DNA from: Neostapfia colusana
Taxonomy: Eukaryota; Streptophyta; Magnoliopsida; Poales; Poaceae
Direction: 5' to 3'
Length of the DNA: 64,000 bases
Assembly (NCBI GenBank): GCA_030760725.1
Contig: JASWHV010000008.1
Coordinates: 33,514,720 to 33,578,719, forward strand
In this document: piece by piece, positions 36,701 to 45,565 of the stretch
How positions within the stretch are numbered: position 1 is the first letter of the stretch
How the letters are laid out: each line of letters begins with the position of its first letter
Program-made: the position numbers and the translations under genes
The notes under the pieces: generated by a model
What the model was told of the DNA's origin: nothing
The model's input: only the letters and a program-made list of their open reading frames with translations
Databases searched by the model: none

Positions 36701-37868
36701 GACCTGCGATGGGTGTGACAATGCTTGAGACCACATTTGGCTTGGACCAGGATGGTAAAGCAAACGTGGACGTTGTTTTAGCCCCGTCCGTGTCGATTAA
36801 GGACCGTATGTATGCATCCCTGCTGTACATGATTGTGCTGTACCAGATATATATTGGGGTATGGGACCCATGAAACCGATGTAACTCGATGGACCGTGAT
36901 GTAGAAACTCATCCTTCACGTGGGAATGGCATTGAGAAGGCGGGAGGTGTAAATCCTTTAGCGGGGAACTACGACGTGTCCACATAGAGGACCATCCTGC
37001 TCGGTGCAAAACGTTTTTCTATGTTGGGGTGTCGTGTGAAAGGTTGTTTCATACAATGTAAGAAAGAGCTCTTGAGAGAGTCTTTCGAGGCGGGTTTATG
37101 TGTCGTGTATTCCGTGTTGTTATTGATTCAAATCACCGTCACTCGCGGAAGAGGATTGAGCATACTTGCCCATTGTGCCGTGACGTAGTAAGAAGAGGAA
37201 CTAAGTCTCTTAATTTGCTGTTGTGGATGAATCATTGTATTGGAACCTTGACTGGATTATATATAGAGCCAACTAAATTTCTGTTCCACCTTAGGCTAGC
37301 AACATCGGGATAAGCGTTTCTTGTTTGATTGTGGACTTCCAGAGTTGTGAGGCATGAGGACCACTAAAATGAAGGCTATAAGAATCTGAATATAAGGATC
37401 AAGTTTAGTCCAGCTTCTTTTTCGCAAATACATGTTCCTATTGTCTTACTACCCTTGCATGTAGAGTTTCATGTTTAGGATTGACGGTCAAGTCTTGCTG
37501 AGCCTTAGTGCTCACGGTTGCTTCTGAGTTGTTTTGCAGGTAGCAGGATGCCTGCTATGAATAGGGTTGTTCGGTGAGACGATGAACCTCACGGCTCGTT
37601 CCACTCATCGGAAACCTAGCCGCTGCCTTTCTTTGGTGAAGCTAGTAGGAAGCGTTCACAGGCTGAACGACTTCTCTTTAGTGTAGTTAGGGTCGAGAGT
37701 GAGTAGATTGTCCAGCTAGTTTTACATTCCGCTGCGTGTGTACTTATGTTGTAAAAGATCTTATGATGAGTAACAAAATGGTGTCGTTATGTTCTTACGT
37801 CTCTTTTCGTGCATGCTGTTGGGTGCCGCAGCGCACGGCACCACCCACTGCGATCACCGGGCCTCACA
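33749..37868 (+). repeat. RLG-2 3' LTR (4120 bp)
   Basis: Starts TGTAACAGCCC like the 5' LTR and ends CCGGGCCTCACA, followed by ATTGC. Compared with the 5' LTR it has small deletions (for example near 34815, where about 40 bp around a CTCCCGGGCGGC block are missing) and a different last 10-15 bp. Includes an ORF at 34948-35337 and hairpin 37499-37514. Confidence 0.92.
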
Positions 37869-37873
37869 ATTGC
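37869..37873. repeat. RLG-2 target duplication, right
   Basis: ATTGC, matching 23323-23327. Confidence 0.92.
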
Positions 37874-38261
37874 AAGGTCTCCCTTGATCAAAGATGGTCT
37901 TGGCTATTCAAGGGAAGTAAAGCAAAATGCAAAAATTCCCAAGAATAACAAGAGGCATATTGCCTTTGTAAAGGAAGGATCACACCAAACTATGAATGAA
38001 TGTCATGTTTCTACCTCTCTTGAAATGTCAAAATTTGATAAATATGCTAAAGATGCTAATATTGCTAAGAATATCAACCTAACTATGTTTCATGATTTTA
38101 ATGCATCTTATGTACTAGTGAGAAGCAAATTTGGGTATGTATATGCAAAATATGTTGGGCCACTCCGTAAGAACCCAAAGCCTTGTGTATGGGTACCCAA
38201 AATTCTTGTCACTAACCTCAAAGGACCCAACCAAGCTTGGGTACCTAAAACCAAAGCCTAA
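37874..38261 (+). pseudogene. RLC-A gag, C-terminal part
   Basis: Continues the copia gag after RLG-2. Conserved blocks: SPLIKDGLGY, HIAFVKEGSHQTMNECHV, FHDFNASYVLVRSKFGYVYA, NPKPCVWVPKILVTNLKGPN and QAWVPK. The frame is open until TAA 38259-38261, just before the protease. These blocks are typical of SIRE/Opie elements. Confidence 0.85.
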
Positions 38262-38274
38262 ACTTGTGCTGTAG

Positions 38275-38670
38275 GTGTACTCCTCCGGCGGTACAAAGTG
38301 GGTGCTAGATAGTGGTTGCACCAACCATATGATCGGAGAGAGAAAGATGTTTGTGGAGTTTGAAGAAACCAATGATTCAAGTCAAGGTATCTATTTTGGT
38401 GACAATATCCAAGGGAAGGTACTAGGTATGGGTAAAATCGTCATTTCTCAACAACACACTATTTCTAATGTTATGCATGTTGAGTCACTAGATTATAATC
38501 TTTTATCCATATCCCAATTACGTGCAAAAGGTTATAATTGCTTATTCACTAATGAAGGCGTGATTGTCACTAGAAGAGTTGATACCTCAAATCCTTCAAA
38601 GGTGTGCTCAAAGGAAAGCTTTATCTCGTGGAATTCTCCGCGGATAAAACTCAACTTGACACATGCTTGA
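38275..38670 (+). pseudogene. RLC-A copia protease region
   Basis: Aspartic protease N-terminus WVLDSGCTNHM with DSG at 38308-38316, followed by VEFEETND, GDNIQGKVLGMGKI and the LDYNLLSISQL block. The frame shifts near 38600 into the pre-integrase frame. Confidence 0.85.
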
Positions 38671-39200
38671 TGGCAAAGACCAACATGGGATGGCTGTGGC
38701 ATCGTAGGCTAGCCCATGTTGGTATGAGAAATCTTCAAAAACTTCTAAAAGGCAATCCCGTCCAAGGTCTTAAGAATATTGTTCTTGAGAAAGATAGGCC
38801 TTGTAGCGCGTGCCAAGCCGGGAAACAAGTCGGAGCATCTCATCCCACCAAGAATGTGAACAAGACCGTTGGAGATGCTTCACAGGGACCTCTTCGGTCC
38901 TATTGCTTACATAAGAATTGGAGGTAATAAATATGATCTAGTCACTATCGATGATTTTTCTCGCTTCACTTGGGTATTTTTCTTGCATGATAAGGGTGAA
39001 ACTCAAGGTGTCCTCAAGAGTTTCTTAAGGGGAGCTCAAAATGAGTTCTCTTTGAGATTCGAGAAGATAAGATGTGAGAACGGCACCGAATTCAAGAACA
39101 CCCAAGTAGAAGAGTACTTGGACGAGCAGGGCATCAAGCATGAGTTTTCGGCACCCTACACACCCGAACAAAATGGGGTGGCGGAAAGGAAGAACAGAAC
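38604..39200 (+). pseudogene. RLC-A GAG-pre-integrase and integrase core
   Basis: GAG-pre-integrase zinc region (LWHRRLAHVGMRNLQKL, then CSACQAGK) at about 38688-38825, then a frame change near 38870 into the integrase core (HRDLFGPIAYIRIGG). First catalytic Asp is in VTIDDFSRFTW (near 38950). The second catalytic position, usually Asp in a SDNGTEF block, is Glu here (CENGTEF, GAG at about 39076). The third, Glu in NGVAERKNR, is intact. The gene is cut at 39200 by the LTR of RLC-B. Confidence 0.87.
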
Positions 39201-39485
39201 TGAAAGTGCATCTAGGCATTCCCTTGTGGGTTTTTGACGATTGATGACAAATGAATTGAGATCCTAATGAACTTGTTGAGATGAATGCAGATTAACCCGT
39301 GCAAGGCAGCATTGGTGCACTCAAAAAGGTGAAAAATGAAATGATGAAGAAAAAGGAAAAGGACAGTCCATGAACCAAGCGCAATGTAGACTTACTTGTA
39401 TAGGATATGTGTGAGAGACACATCCCAAGAGCTCAAAATCTTTGGGTAGGGGTAAAGTCTTAAAACAAATCCAAATCACTCACGA

Positions 39486-39936
39486 CACCTTGCACCAGAC
39501 TAGTCCACTCAGAAATTGGACTAGTCTGTTCAACTTTCTGTTGCATCACAACACGGTGAACCGGGCTAGTCCGTTCAGAAACCGGACTAGTCCGATCAAC
39601 TCTATAGAACCGGCATTCACCTTGCACCGGACTAGTCCGCTCAGAAACCGGACTAGTCCGATCGACTCTCTGGATCCAGCACTCACCTTGCACCGGACTA
39701 GTCCACTAAGAAACCGAACTAGTCCGATCAACTCTCTGGAACCGGCATTCACCTTGCACCGGACTAGTCCGCTCAGAAACCGGACTAGTCTGATCAACTC
39801 TATGGAACCAGCACTCTCCTTGCACCGGACTAGTCCGCTCAAAAACCGGACTAGTCCGATCAACTCTCTGGAACCGGCATTCACATCGCACCAGACTAGT
39901 CCGCTCTTGGATCGGACTGGTCTGTTCAAGTTTCTG
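39486..39936. repeat. 66-bp tandem array with CGGACTAGTCCG palindromes
   Basis: About seven units of 66 bp, each with two copies of (C)CGGACTAGTCCG, a perfect 12-bp palindrome, separated by CTCAGAAAC and followed by GATCAACTCTCTGGAACC. Some copies have point changes. Two more palindromes occur near 40002-40034. The array is upstream of the TATA box at 40057, so it sits in the U3 promoter. Confidence 0.92.
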
Positions 39937-40056
39937 TAAATACATTAAATTAGGGTTTCCACTGTGCCGCATGCAACAAAAAAATTGTACACGGCACACC
40001 GGACTAGTCCATTGAACAGAGCGGACTAGTCCGGCCGCCAGGGATTTTGGAAACCT

Positions 40057-40066
40057 TATATAAATA
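40057..40066 (+). promoter_or_regulatory. RLC-B LTR TATA box
   Basis: TATATAAATA followed by GAGGTGCACGG, 20-30 bp after the last palindrome copy. A good plant TATA box. Confidence 0.75.
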
Positions 40067-40811
40067 GAGGTGCACGGCCACACATTGAAATCTCTCGACT
40101 GCCAGCGCCGCCGCACGCCCCAAGAGAACAAAAATTACCTCCACTCATTCTAAGATGAGAAAGATTAAGTCTTTGAGGATTAGAGATTGGATCAAGGAGA
40201 GATTTGTTCTTCTCGCAATTGAGCTCTTGATTTGTCTTCTCTCACACAACTGCTGATTTTTGTTCTCTGTTTGTGTGTGTAAGGAAGAGTTACTCTCTGT
40301 AATCTTGTGGGAGCACTCAGATTGTGAGAACGCTCGACGTACAACTGTTTACCCCTGTGTGTGGATAGTGGAATTGAATCGACCTTTGTGGTGGTTCAAC
40401 AAGGGAAGGGTTGGTGAAGACCCGGTCCTTGGTGGACTCCTCAACGGGGACGTAGATTCCTGGGTGGAATCGAACCACGGGATAAAACTTTGTCTCGTGT
40501 CTTTTCGATCTTCCTTCAATTGGTATTTAGGGGTGCTAGTCATCATTTGATATACATCCACACCTAGTGTTAAAATTGAGAGTCATTGTGTCTTACTTCA
40601 CTATACTTGAATAACCATTTATTTTCTGCTGCACAAATATCTGAAGTAGGAACAAGTCTCACTTTGATCTTTGAATTACGATCATATCGGACTAGTGCGC
40701 ACCATACCGGACTAGTACGACCCACCTGGAATTAATAAGTTCGCTAAGTGTTCCAGGAAACCGTCTAAAAATTCAAAAAGCCTATTCATCCCCCTCTAGG
40801 CTATATTCAAT

Positions 40812-40824
40812 TGGTATCAGAGCC
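40812..40824 (+). other. RLC-B primer-binding site
   Basis: TGGTATCAGAGCC, perfect initiator-Met tRNA complement, two bases after the LTR. Confidence 0.9.
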
Positions 40825-40860
40825 AAACACTTCAGAAGAGTATGACCGCTCGAAGAGACG

Positions 40861-42249
40861 ATGTCGGAAATCAAGGGTGAATCCAAGGGCTTCCATCATG
40901 AAAATGGTGGTGACGAAGGGAACGAAAAGTTGGAGAAGCTCCTCAATGCCATCCAAGACTGCGAGGAAGATGATGAGGAGATGCTCCAATTAAAGGCGCT
41001 TATGCGGAAGAAGGCACTCTTCCCCAACGGGAAGAAAATCAAAGACAAAAAGCAAAAATGGGGTAGTCACAAAGACTACTCCCGATATCCTTTTAACTAT
41101 GAGCGTTTAAATACAAATAATCATGATTTGTCAATTCCATTAGGCAAATCACCTTACTTTGATGGAACTGATTATACAATATGGAAACAAAACATAAAAA
41201 TGCACCTTATATCTCTTAATCCAAGTCTTTGGCATATAGTGTGTACATGTTTAGATATACCTGATGACGATGAAGAGCTAACCCTGGATCAAGAACAAGC
41301 TATTTATCGGAACGCTCAAGCCGCAGCAGTAATCACCTCATCATTGAGCCGAGACGAGTTCACCAAGGTGGATGGATTTGAATTTGCTAAAGAAATATGG
41401 GACACTCTCAAAGCTACACATGAAGGTGATCGTCATGTGCATGAAGGCAAGATCGAAATGATAGAATGTGAATTGGGAAGGTTTGCCATCAAAGAAGGAG
41501 AATCACCTCAAGATATGTATAATAGCTGAAGTCTCTCATCAATAAGGCCCAAGCCTATGGTAGCAAAAAGTGGACGGATCATGAGGTGGTCAAGTTAATT
41601 CTTATGGCATTCATGCCTAGCAACTTGACACTCTGTTCCATGATCAGGGAAAGTCTCGGGTTTCACAAAATGACCCCGGACGAGATTGTTGGCAAGATCA
41701 TCAACTTTGGAATGATGGAGAAGGAAGCCAAGCATGTCAAGGAACTTGCTGACCTCACCTCGGCAAAGAAGAGAGGAGTTGCACTAAAGGCAACATGCAA
41801 GCCAGCATCAAAAGAATCTCCAGAAGCTCTTGAGGATGATGATGGTGATGATGAAAGCACTGATATCGATGAAGAAGACATGATCCTGTTAATCAAAAAC
41901 TTCAAGAAAATTATGAGAAGAAAAAAGGGTGGCAACTCAAATGAAAGAAGATAAAAGGACAAACAAAGATCCAAGACGAGGTGCGTATGCTACAATTGTG
42001 GAGAATATTATCATTTCATGGTTGATTGTCCACATGAAGACAACAAGAGGAAGAGTAAAGACAACAAGCCTCAACAAAAGAAAATATTCAAGAAAAAGAA
42101 GCAATATGGCCAAGCACACCTAGGTAAGGAATGGGACTCCAATGATGAATCCTCATCTGAAGAAGAAGAAGAGGAGATGGCCACGATAGCTATAAAGAAG
42201 CCTACCATGAAGTCTACTGTATTCCCAACCATGGGAGCATGGAAGGGCA
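40861..42249 (+). pseudogene. RLC-B gag
   Basis: Starts at ATG 40861 (MSEIKGESKGFHHENGG). Same architecture as RLC-A gag: WKQNIKMHLISLNPSLWH, EFTKVDGFEFAKEIW, the acidic stretch near 41830-41880 and a CCHC knuckle at about 41990-42031 (CYNCGEYYHFMVDC, all four ligands present). Lesions: a one-base deletion near 41525 giving an early TGA, and TAA at 41952-41954. The ORF entering sLTR-1 (to 42284) ends in foreign sequence from 42250. Confidence 0.88.
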
Positions 42250-42518
42250 TGGGACACCCAGTTCCGGAAACAGAACCAAGTTAATGCATATGTGTGCCCA
42301 GGATGTTCATCACACATACACATGTAATCCACAAACTGAATTCAGAATATAACCACGAATAAATATGGTTTAAGTACGTTATTACATCAACTCATTGTCT
42401 CACTCATGAATCTCTAACTTATTCTTGCAGCAGAAGTCTCTAAACGACAGCGGAATTAACTAAATAGCAGCAGGCTCCATCTTCAACTCCACAGGCATGT
42501 TGATGGTAGATCGCACGC

Positions 42519-43495
42519 CTAGTACTCCATATGGTCCTCGAAGTACTCTTCTCCTGTTGCTGATGTTTATGTTATAATGCAAGGGTGAGAATATGTCATA
42601 CTCAGCAAGTGCGGGAAAAGTATGACATGTAGCTTACAACAAGGTAGGAATAAAAAGGGCTTATTGCAGCAAGCAAATTTTATTTCACAACATGATAAAA
42701 ACACCAACTATTTCTAAGTGATATTTATCCCAACATGACCAAGTAATTCAGCATAAATTTCTCCATCATAATTCACCATTTATCAAGTCTCAACCAGCCA
42801 TTAATCTTTCTCAAGTTCATCTCATACTTATAAACGTTCATAACCATCTCATATTCATATAACCGAAACCAAACTCAATGTCATGACTCAAAACAGTCCC
42901 AAAACCAATCCCAATGACCATACCATAACCATACCGAACATCCATCCCATGTTTTCCCTCTAATCATGTGAGTTGGCCAGGTGCTTGTGACCGGAAGCAC
43001 GGCTATCATAATAGTTTTACACTCCGCAGAGGTGGCACCACTTTACCCACAAGTTTGTGATTTCGTCACCCTTTGGCGACTGCAGAACCTCCATTATACC
43101 AGTACACAACCGTCGGTGTATGGCCAAGAGATCACAAAATAGCCTTTACAAAGGGGTTACTAGATGTATGGACTCACTGAGGTTTCAACGGCAGGCTCGA
43201 ATCACCATTCTCCCACCCAGGGCCCTCTTTTGTGCCATGCAGTTTCCAGGACAGTCCTCTCTTGACTCCCATTCCCCGCGCCATCCACGGTCTATAACAA
43301 GCTAGCAACTCACCTAATTAATTAGCTAAGCCGCACCCATATTTGGCCTTGTGGTGGCACTGTTTTCCTGGCATGTGCCGGCATGAACCGGTCCTTAGAT
43401 CTACGGCAAGTAAACAACCATCTCATTCAGCAACATCCACGAACCAAGCTTGCCTAGATCTCCATCGACTCCATGCTCATTATCATCATCAAGTT
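42519..43495 (-). other. Predicted spliced LTR mini-ORF (sLTR-1)
   Basis: Minus strand: exon B 43495-43454 (acceptor ATGAG; 2 nt + 13 codons + 1 nt; donor CTAG|GCAAGC), exon C 42553-42519 (acceptor GCAACAG; ends TAG). The joined frame is open and very acidic; exon C gives EEYFEDHMEY. sLTR-2 has the same exons with mostly conservative changes. No start codon identified. Confidence 0.45.
42586..42604 (-). other. Conserved LTR hairpin (sLTR-1)
   Basis: Minus strand TGAGTATGACATATTCTCA: weak stem TGAG/CTCA with partial extension, 32 nt before the predicted acceptor. Confidence 0.4.
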
Positions 43496-44457
43496 CTCAT
43501 CATCATTATCATATGAGTGCAGTAGCTAGACATGTTTTAATTCAGCTTCCCGTACCCGTAGATTAAGCGAAGCAAAAAAGGAAAAACGACCATACCCGAT
43601 TCATCAACTTTCCCGGCGACAAGGATGGTTAACAAAACTATTAAACTCTTATAAAAGGGTGTCCCATCAAGTTGACTCAAGCATACGAGTTTTCGCAAAC
43701 AAAACAGTTTCAAAACATAGGATCAATATGGTCAAGTGGCACTTTCCTTGCTCCCGTGGCTCTTGTTGCTCAAGCGTCTCGATGTCTTGGTGCTGTAGTT
43801 CTTCATAGATGGCTTCCCGAGCATGTCCTTCTACTCACGATGACGCACATACAATATTTACAGCAATCAATCATCATGCACAAACTTTACTCAAGATGCA
43901 ATGGGGTAGATGAATGCAAATTCTATGGTGCTGTTTTATTAAACCAGTTTGTACGTGTTCTTGCATGTTTTAATGGGCTTTCATGGGGTTTTATAATGGA
44001 CAAAGGTGTAGGGATCAAGTGTGGACGTGATGGTGATCTTGACTCAAGATCTAGATCAATTCCACTGTCAAAAACCGATCAAAACGTGATCTGTCCACAC
44101 GAAAATGTTTCTGTTTGAAGGGAGCGAACAAAACGGATGCGTAGAAACAGCAACGACGTCGTAAGATGGGTAACGAAGACCTACCTCACTTCTATTTGGT
44201 GGCAGGGCCTTCCTCCTAGCAATGGCAGCAGCGGGGAATTTTTCTATGAAAGATTAGGGCAGGACAGATCGTCGGCTCTTTTCCGGCAAGGGGGAGGTGT
44301 GACGGGGCTCGTCGGTGTGGCTCACCGGTGGGGCTCACTGGCGACTGAACTACGGCGAAAAGGGGGGTCCAACTCGGCGAGTTGGGGGCTACCTCTAAGT
44401 CGCCGACTTGGGAGGGGGGAAAAGGGAAAGGGGTTGCGGCCATGGGGGGTTTTGGGT

Positions 44458-44470
44458 TCTATTTATAAGG
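44458..44470 (-). promoter_or_regulatory. sLTR-1 TATA box
   Basis: Minus strand CTTATAAATAG, followed by AACCCAAAACCCC. sLTR-2 has the equivalent ATTATAAATCG near 61175. Confidence 0.7.
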
Positions 44471-44679
44471 TGAAAAAGAGGAGTCCTACTCCAATTGGAG
44501 CTCAAATAAGAGTCCAACTCAACTTTGGATCTCAACAAACTTATATTTTCAGTTAGGTGCGGCAGCCTTGGGGATTTTATTCCCCCAAATGTGGGGAAAA
44601 TTTGGGTTAATTGTGTCGGTACCCTCAGTACCGGGTACCCCCGTGCACAAGAGAAAAACCGCCTAAGGACCTCGCCTCC

Positions 44680-45350
44680 TCCGCAGGGCTGAGCTCCGAG
44701 GGCGCCACGTGTCCGGCGGGGCCGGGCCTCCCCTCTCCTTAGAGGCGAGCCCCGAGGGTGCCACGTGTCCAGTGGGGCTGGACCTCCCTTCTCCTTAGAG
44801 GCGAGCTCCGAGATTGCCACGTGTCCACCGGGGCCGGACCTCCCTTTTCCTCAGAGGCGAGCTCCGAGGGCACCACGTGTCTAGCGGGGCCGGACCTCCC
44901 TTCCCCTCGGAGGTGAGCTCCGAGGGCGCCACGTGTCCAGCAGGGCCAGACCTCCCTTTTCCCCAGAGGCGAGCTCCGAGGGCGCCACGTGTCCAGCAGG
45001 GCCGGACCTCCCTTCTCCTCAGAGGCGAGCTCCGAGGGCGCCACATGGCCGGCAGTGCCGGACCTTGCTTCTCCTTAGAGGCGAGCTCCGGGCCTTCCAC
45101 GTGTCCAGCATTGCCGGACCTCACCTCCTCCGCAGGGGTGAGCTCCGCGGGTGCCACGTGTCCAGCGGTGCCGGACCTCACCCCCTCCGCAGCGGTGAGC
45201 TCCGCGGCGCCACGTGTCCAGTGGTGCCGGACCATACCCCCTCCGCAGGGGTAAGCTCAACGGCCGCCACGTGTCCAGCGGTGCCGGACCTCACCCCCTC
45301 CACAAGGGTGAGCTTCGCGGGCGCCACGCATCTAGCGGGGCCGGGAAAGT
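44680..45350. repeat. 56-bp tandem array of G-box units
   Basis: Twelve units spaced 56-57 bp (GAGCTCCGAG-type anchors at 44691, 44747, 44803, 44859, 44915, 44971, 45027, 45083, 45140, 45197, 45253, 45310). Most units contain CCACGTGTCC, a G-box/ABRE-like core, followed by AGCGGGGCCGGACCTC. The first eight copies are the most alike. The array is 0.2-0.9 kb upstream of the minus-strand TATA box. Overlapping repetitive ORFs in several frames are artefacts of the repeat. Confidence 0.93.
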
Positions 45351-45565
45351 GTCGAGCGCACTTCGGCAAATTGGAATTGGCTCATTTCAGCTATCTTTTT
45401 CCCATTCCCCACCATTTTTATGATTCTTTCTCCATTTCTATGGTTCTTTTCTCCTTTTCTACTTCTTTTATAATGTTTCCCTATATGAAAAATATATGCA
45501 GTGCATGGAAATGAATTTGAGGGTGCTTGACGGGGCCCACCGATCCCGATCACGGGGACAGGGCA

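Larger units (their letters stand above)
23328..37868 (+). mobile_element. RLG-2: full-length gypsy element nested in RLC-A
   Basis: Complete 14,541-bp Ty3/gypsy element: 5' LTR 23328-27475, primer site 27479, leader, gag-protease, RT, RNase H, integrase, polypurine tract, 3' LTR 33749-37868, ATTGC duplication on both sides. Coding regions have at least nine stops and four frameshifts. The first 480 bp of the two LTRs differ at about 15 positions by eye (about 3%), so the insertion is fairly recent. The C-terminal integrase (WSNHT, EATWE) is chromovirus-like. Related LTRs appear in reverse at 11117-15050 and 48560-49880. Confidence 0.93.
19593..39200 (+). mobile_element. RLC-A: SIRE/Maximus-type copia, interrupted and 3'-truncated
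   Basis: Ty1/copia element in two pieces: 19593-23327 (5' LTR, primer site, gag) and 37874-39200 (end of gag, protease, GAG-pre-integrase, integrase core). RLG-2 is inserted between them; the flanking ATTGC repeats (23323-23327 and 37869-37873) are its target duplication, and the copia reading frame is the same on both sides. The element is then cut in the integrase by RLC-B. Integrase before RT, a long gag with coiled coil, and LTRs beginning TGAAAGTGCATCTAGG fit the SIRE/Maximus lineage (Opie-like in grasses). RT, RNase H and 3' LTR are absent from the window. Left target duplication candidate: GTGAG 19588-19592. Confidence 0.88.
39201..40809 (+). repeat. RLC-B 5' LTR (1609 bp)
   Basis: Starts TGAAAGTGCATCTAGGC and ends CCCTCTAGGCTATATTCA. 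Contains the 66-bp palindrome array, a TATA box and a 3' part resembling the RLC-A LTR. ORFs spanning the array on both strands arise because the unit is a multiple of three. Confidence 0.92.
39201..42249 (+). mobile_element. RLC-B: 5' part of a second SIRE-like copia element
   Basis: LTR, primer site and most of gag of a SIRE-like element inserted into the RLC-A integrase gene (left target duplication candidate AGAAC, 39196-39200). Its LTR is clearly diverged from that of RLC-A. The gag is interrupted at 42249 by sLTR-1, and no continuing copia sequence is recognised beyond 45565, so pol and the 3' LTR are missing. Confidence 0.87.
42250..45560 (-). repeat. sLTR-1: solo gypsy LTR in RLC-B gag
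   Basis: 3311 bp. Minus-strand ends are TGTCCCCGTG and GGGTGTCCCA. Flanked by exact GGGCA repeats (42245-42249 and 45561-45565), and no internal element sequence: the signature of LTR-LTR recombination. Orientation comes from the TATA box near 44465, which reads on the minus strand, and from homology with sLTR-2. Minus-strand order is 56-bp G-box array, TATA box, GC-rich leader, exon B, intron, hairpin, exon C, end. The stretch 42554-43453 is the predicted intron and holds nothing else. Confidence 0.9.

Noticed and set aside
39486..39936. CRISPR-like array of palindromic repeats
   Set aside because: A plant LTR with a TATA box and SIRE ends surrounds it; spacers are themselves repeated, so it is a tandem repeat and not a CRISPR array.
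39442..39939. 165-codon ORF (and a matching minus-strand ORF) with repeated TSPLRNRTSP-type peptides
   Set aside because: It spans the 66-bp palindrome array; the unit length is a multiple of 3 and the unit is nearly self-complementary, so both strands stay open by construction.
44739..45514. Overlapping repetitive ORFs resembling a Gly/Pro-rich structural protein
   Set aside because: They come from the 56-bp array read in several frames on both strands; no single frame is favoured and the array is promoter-side LTR sequence.
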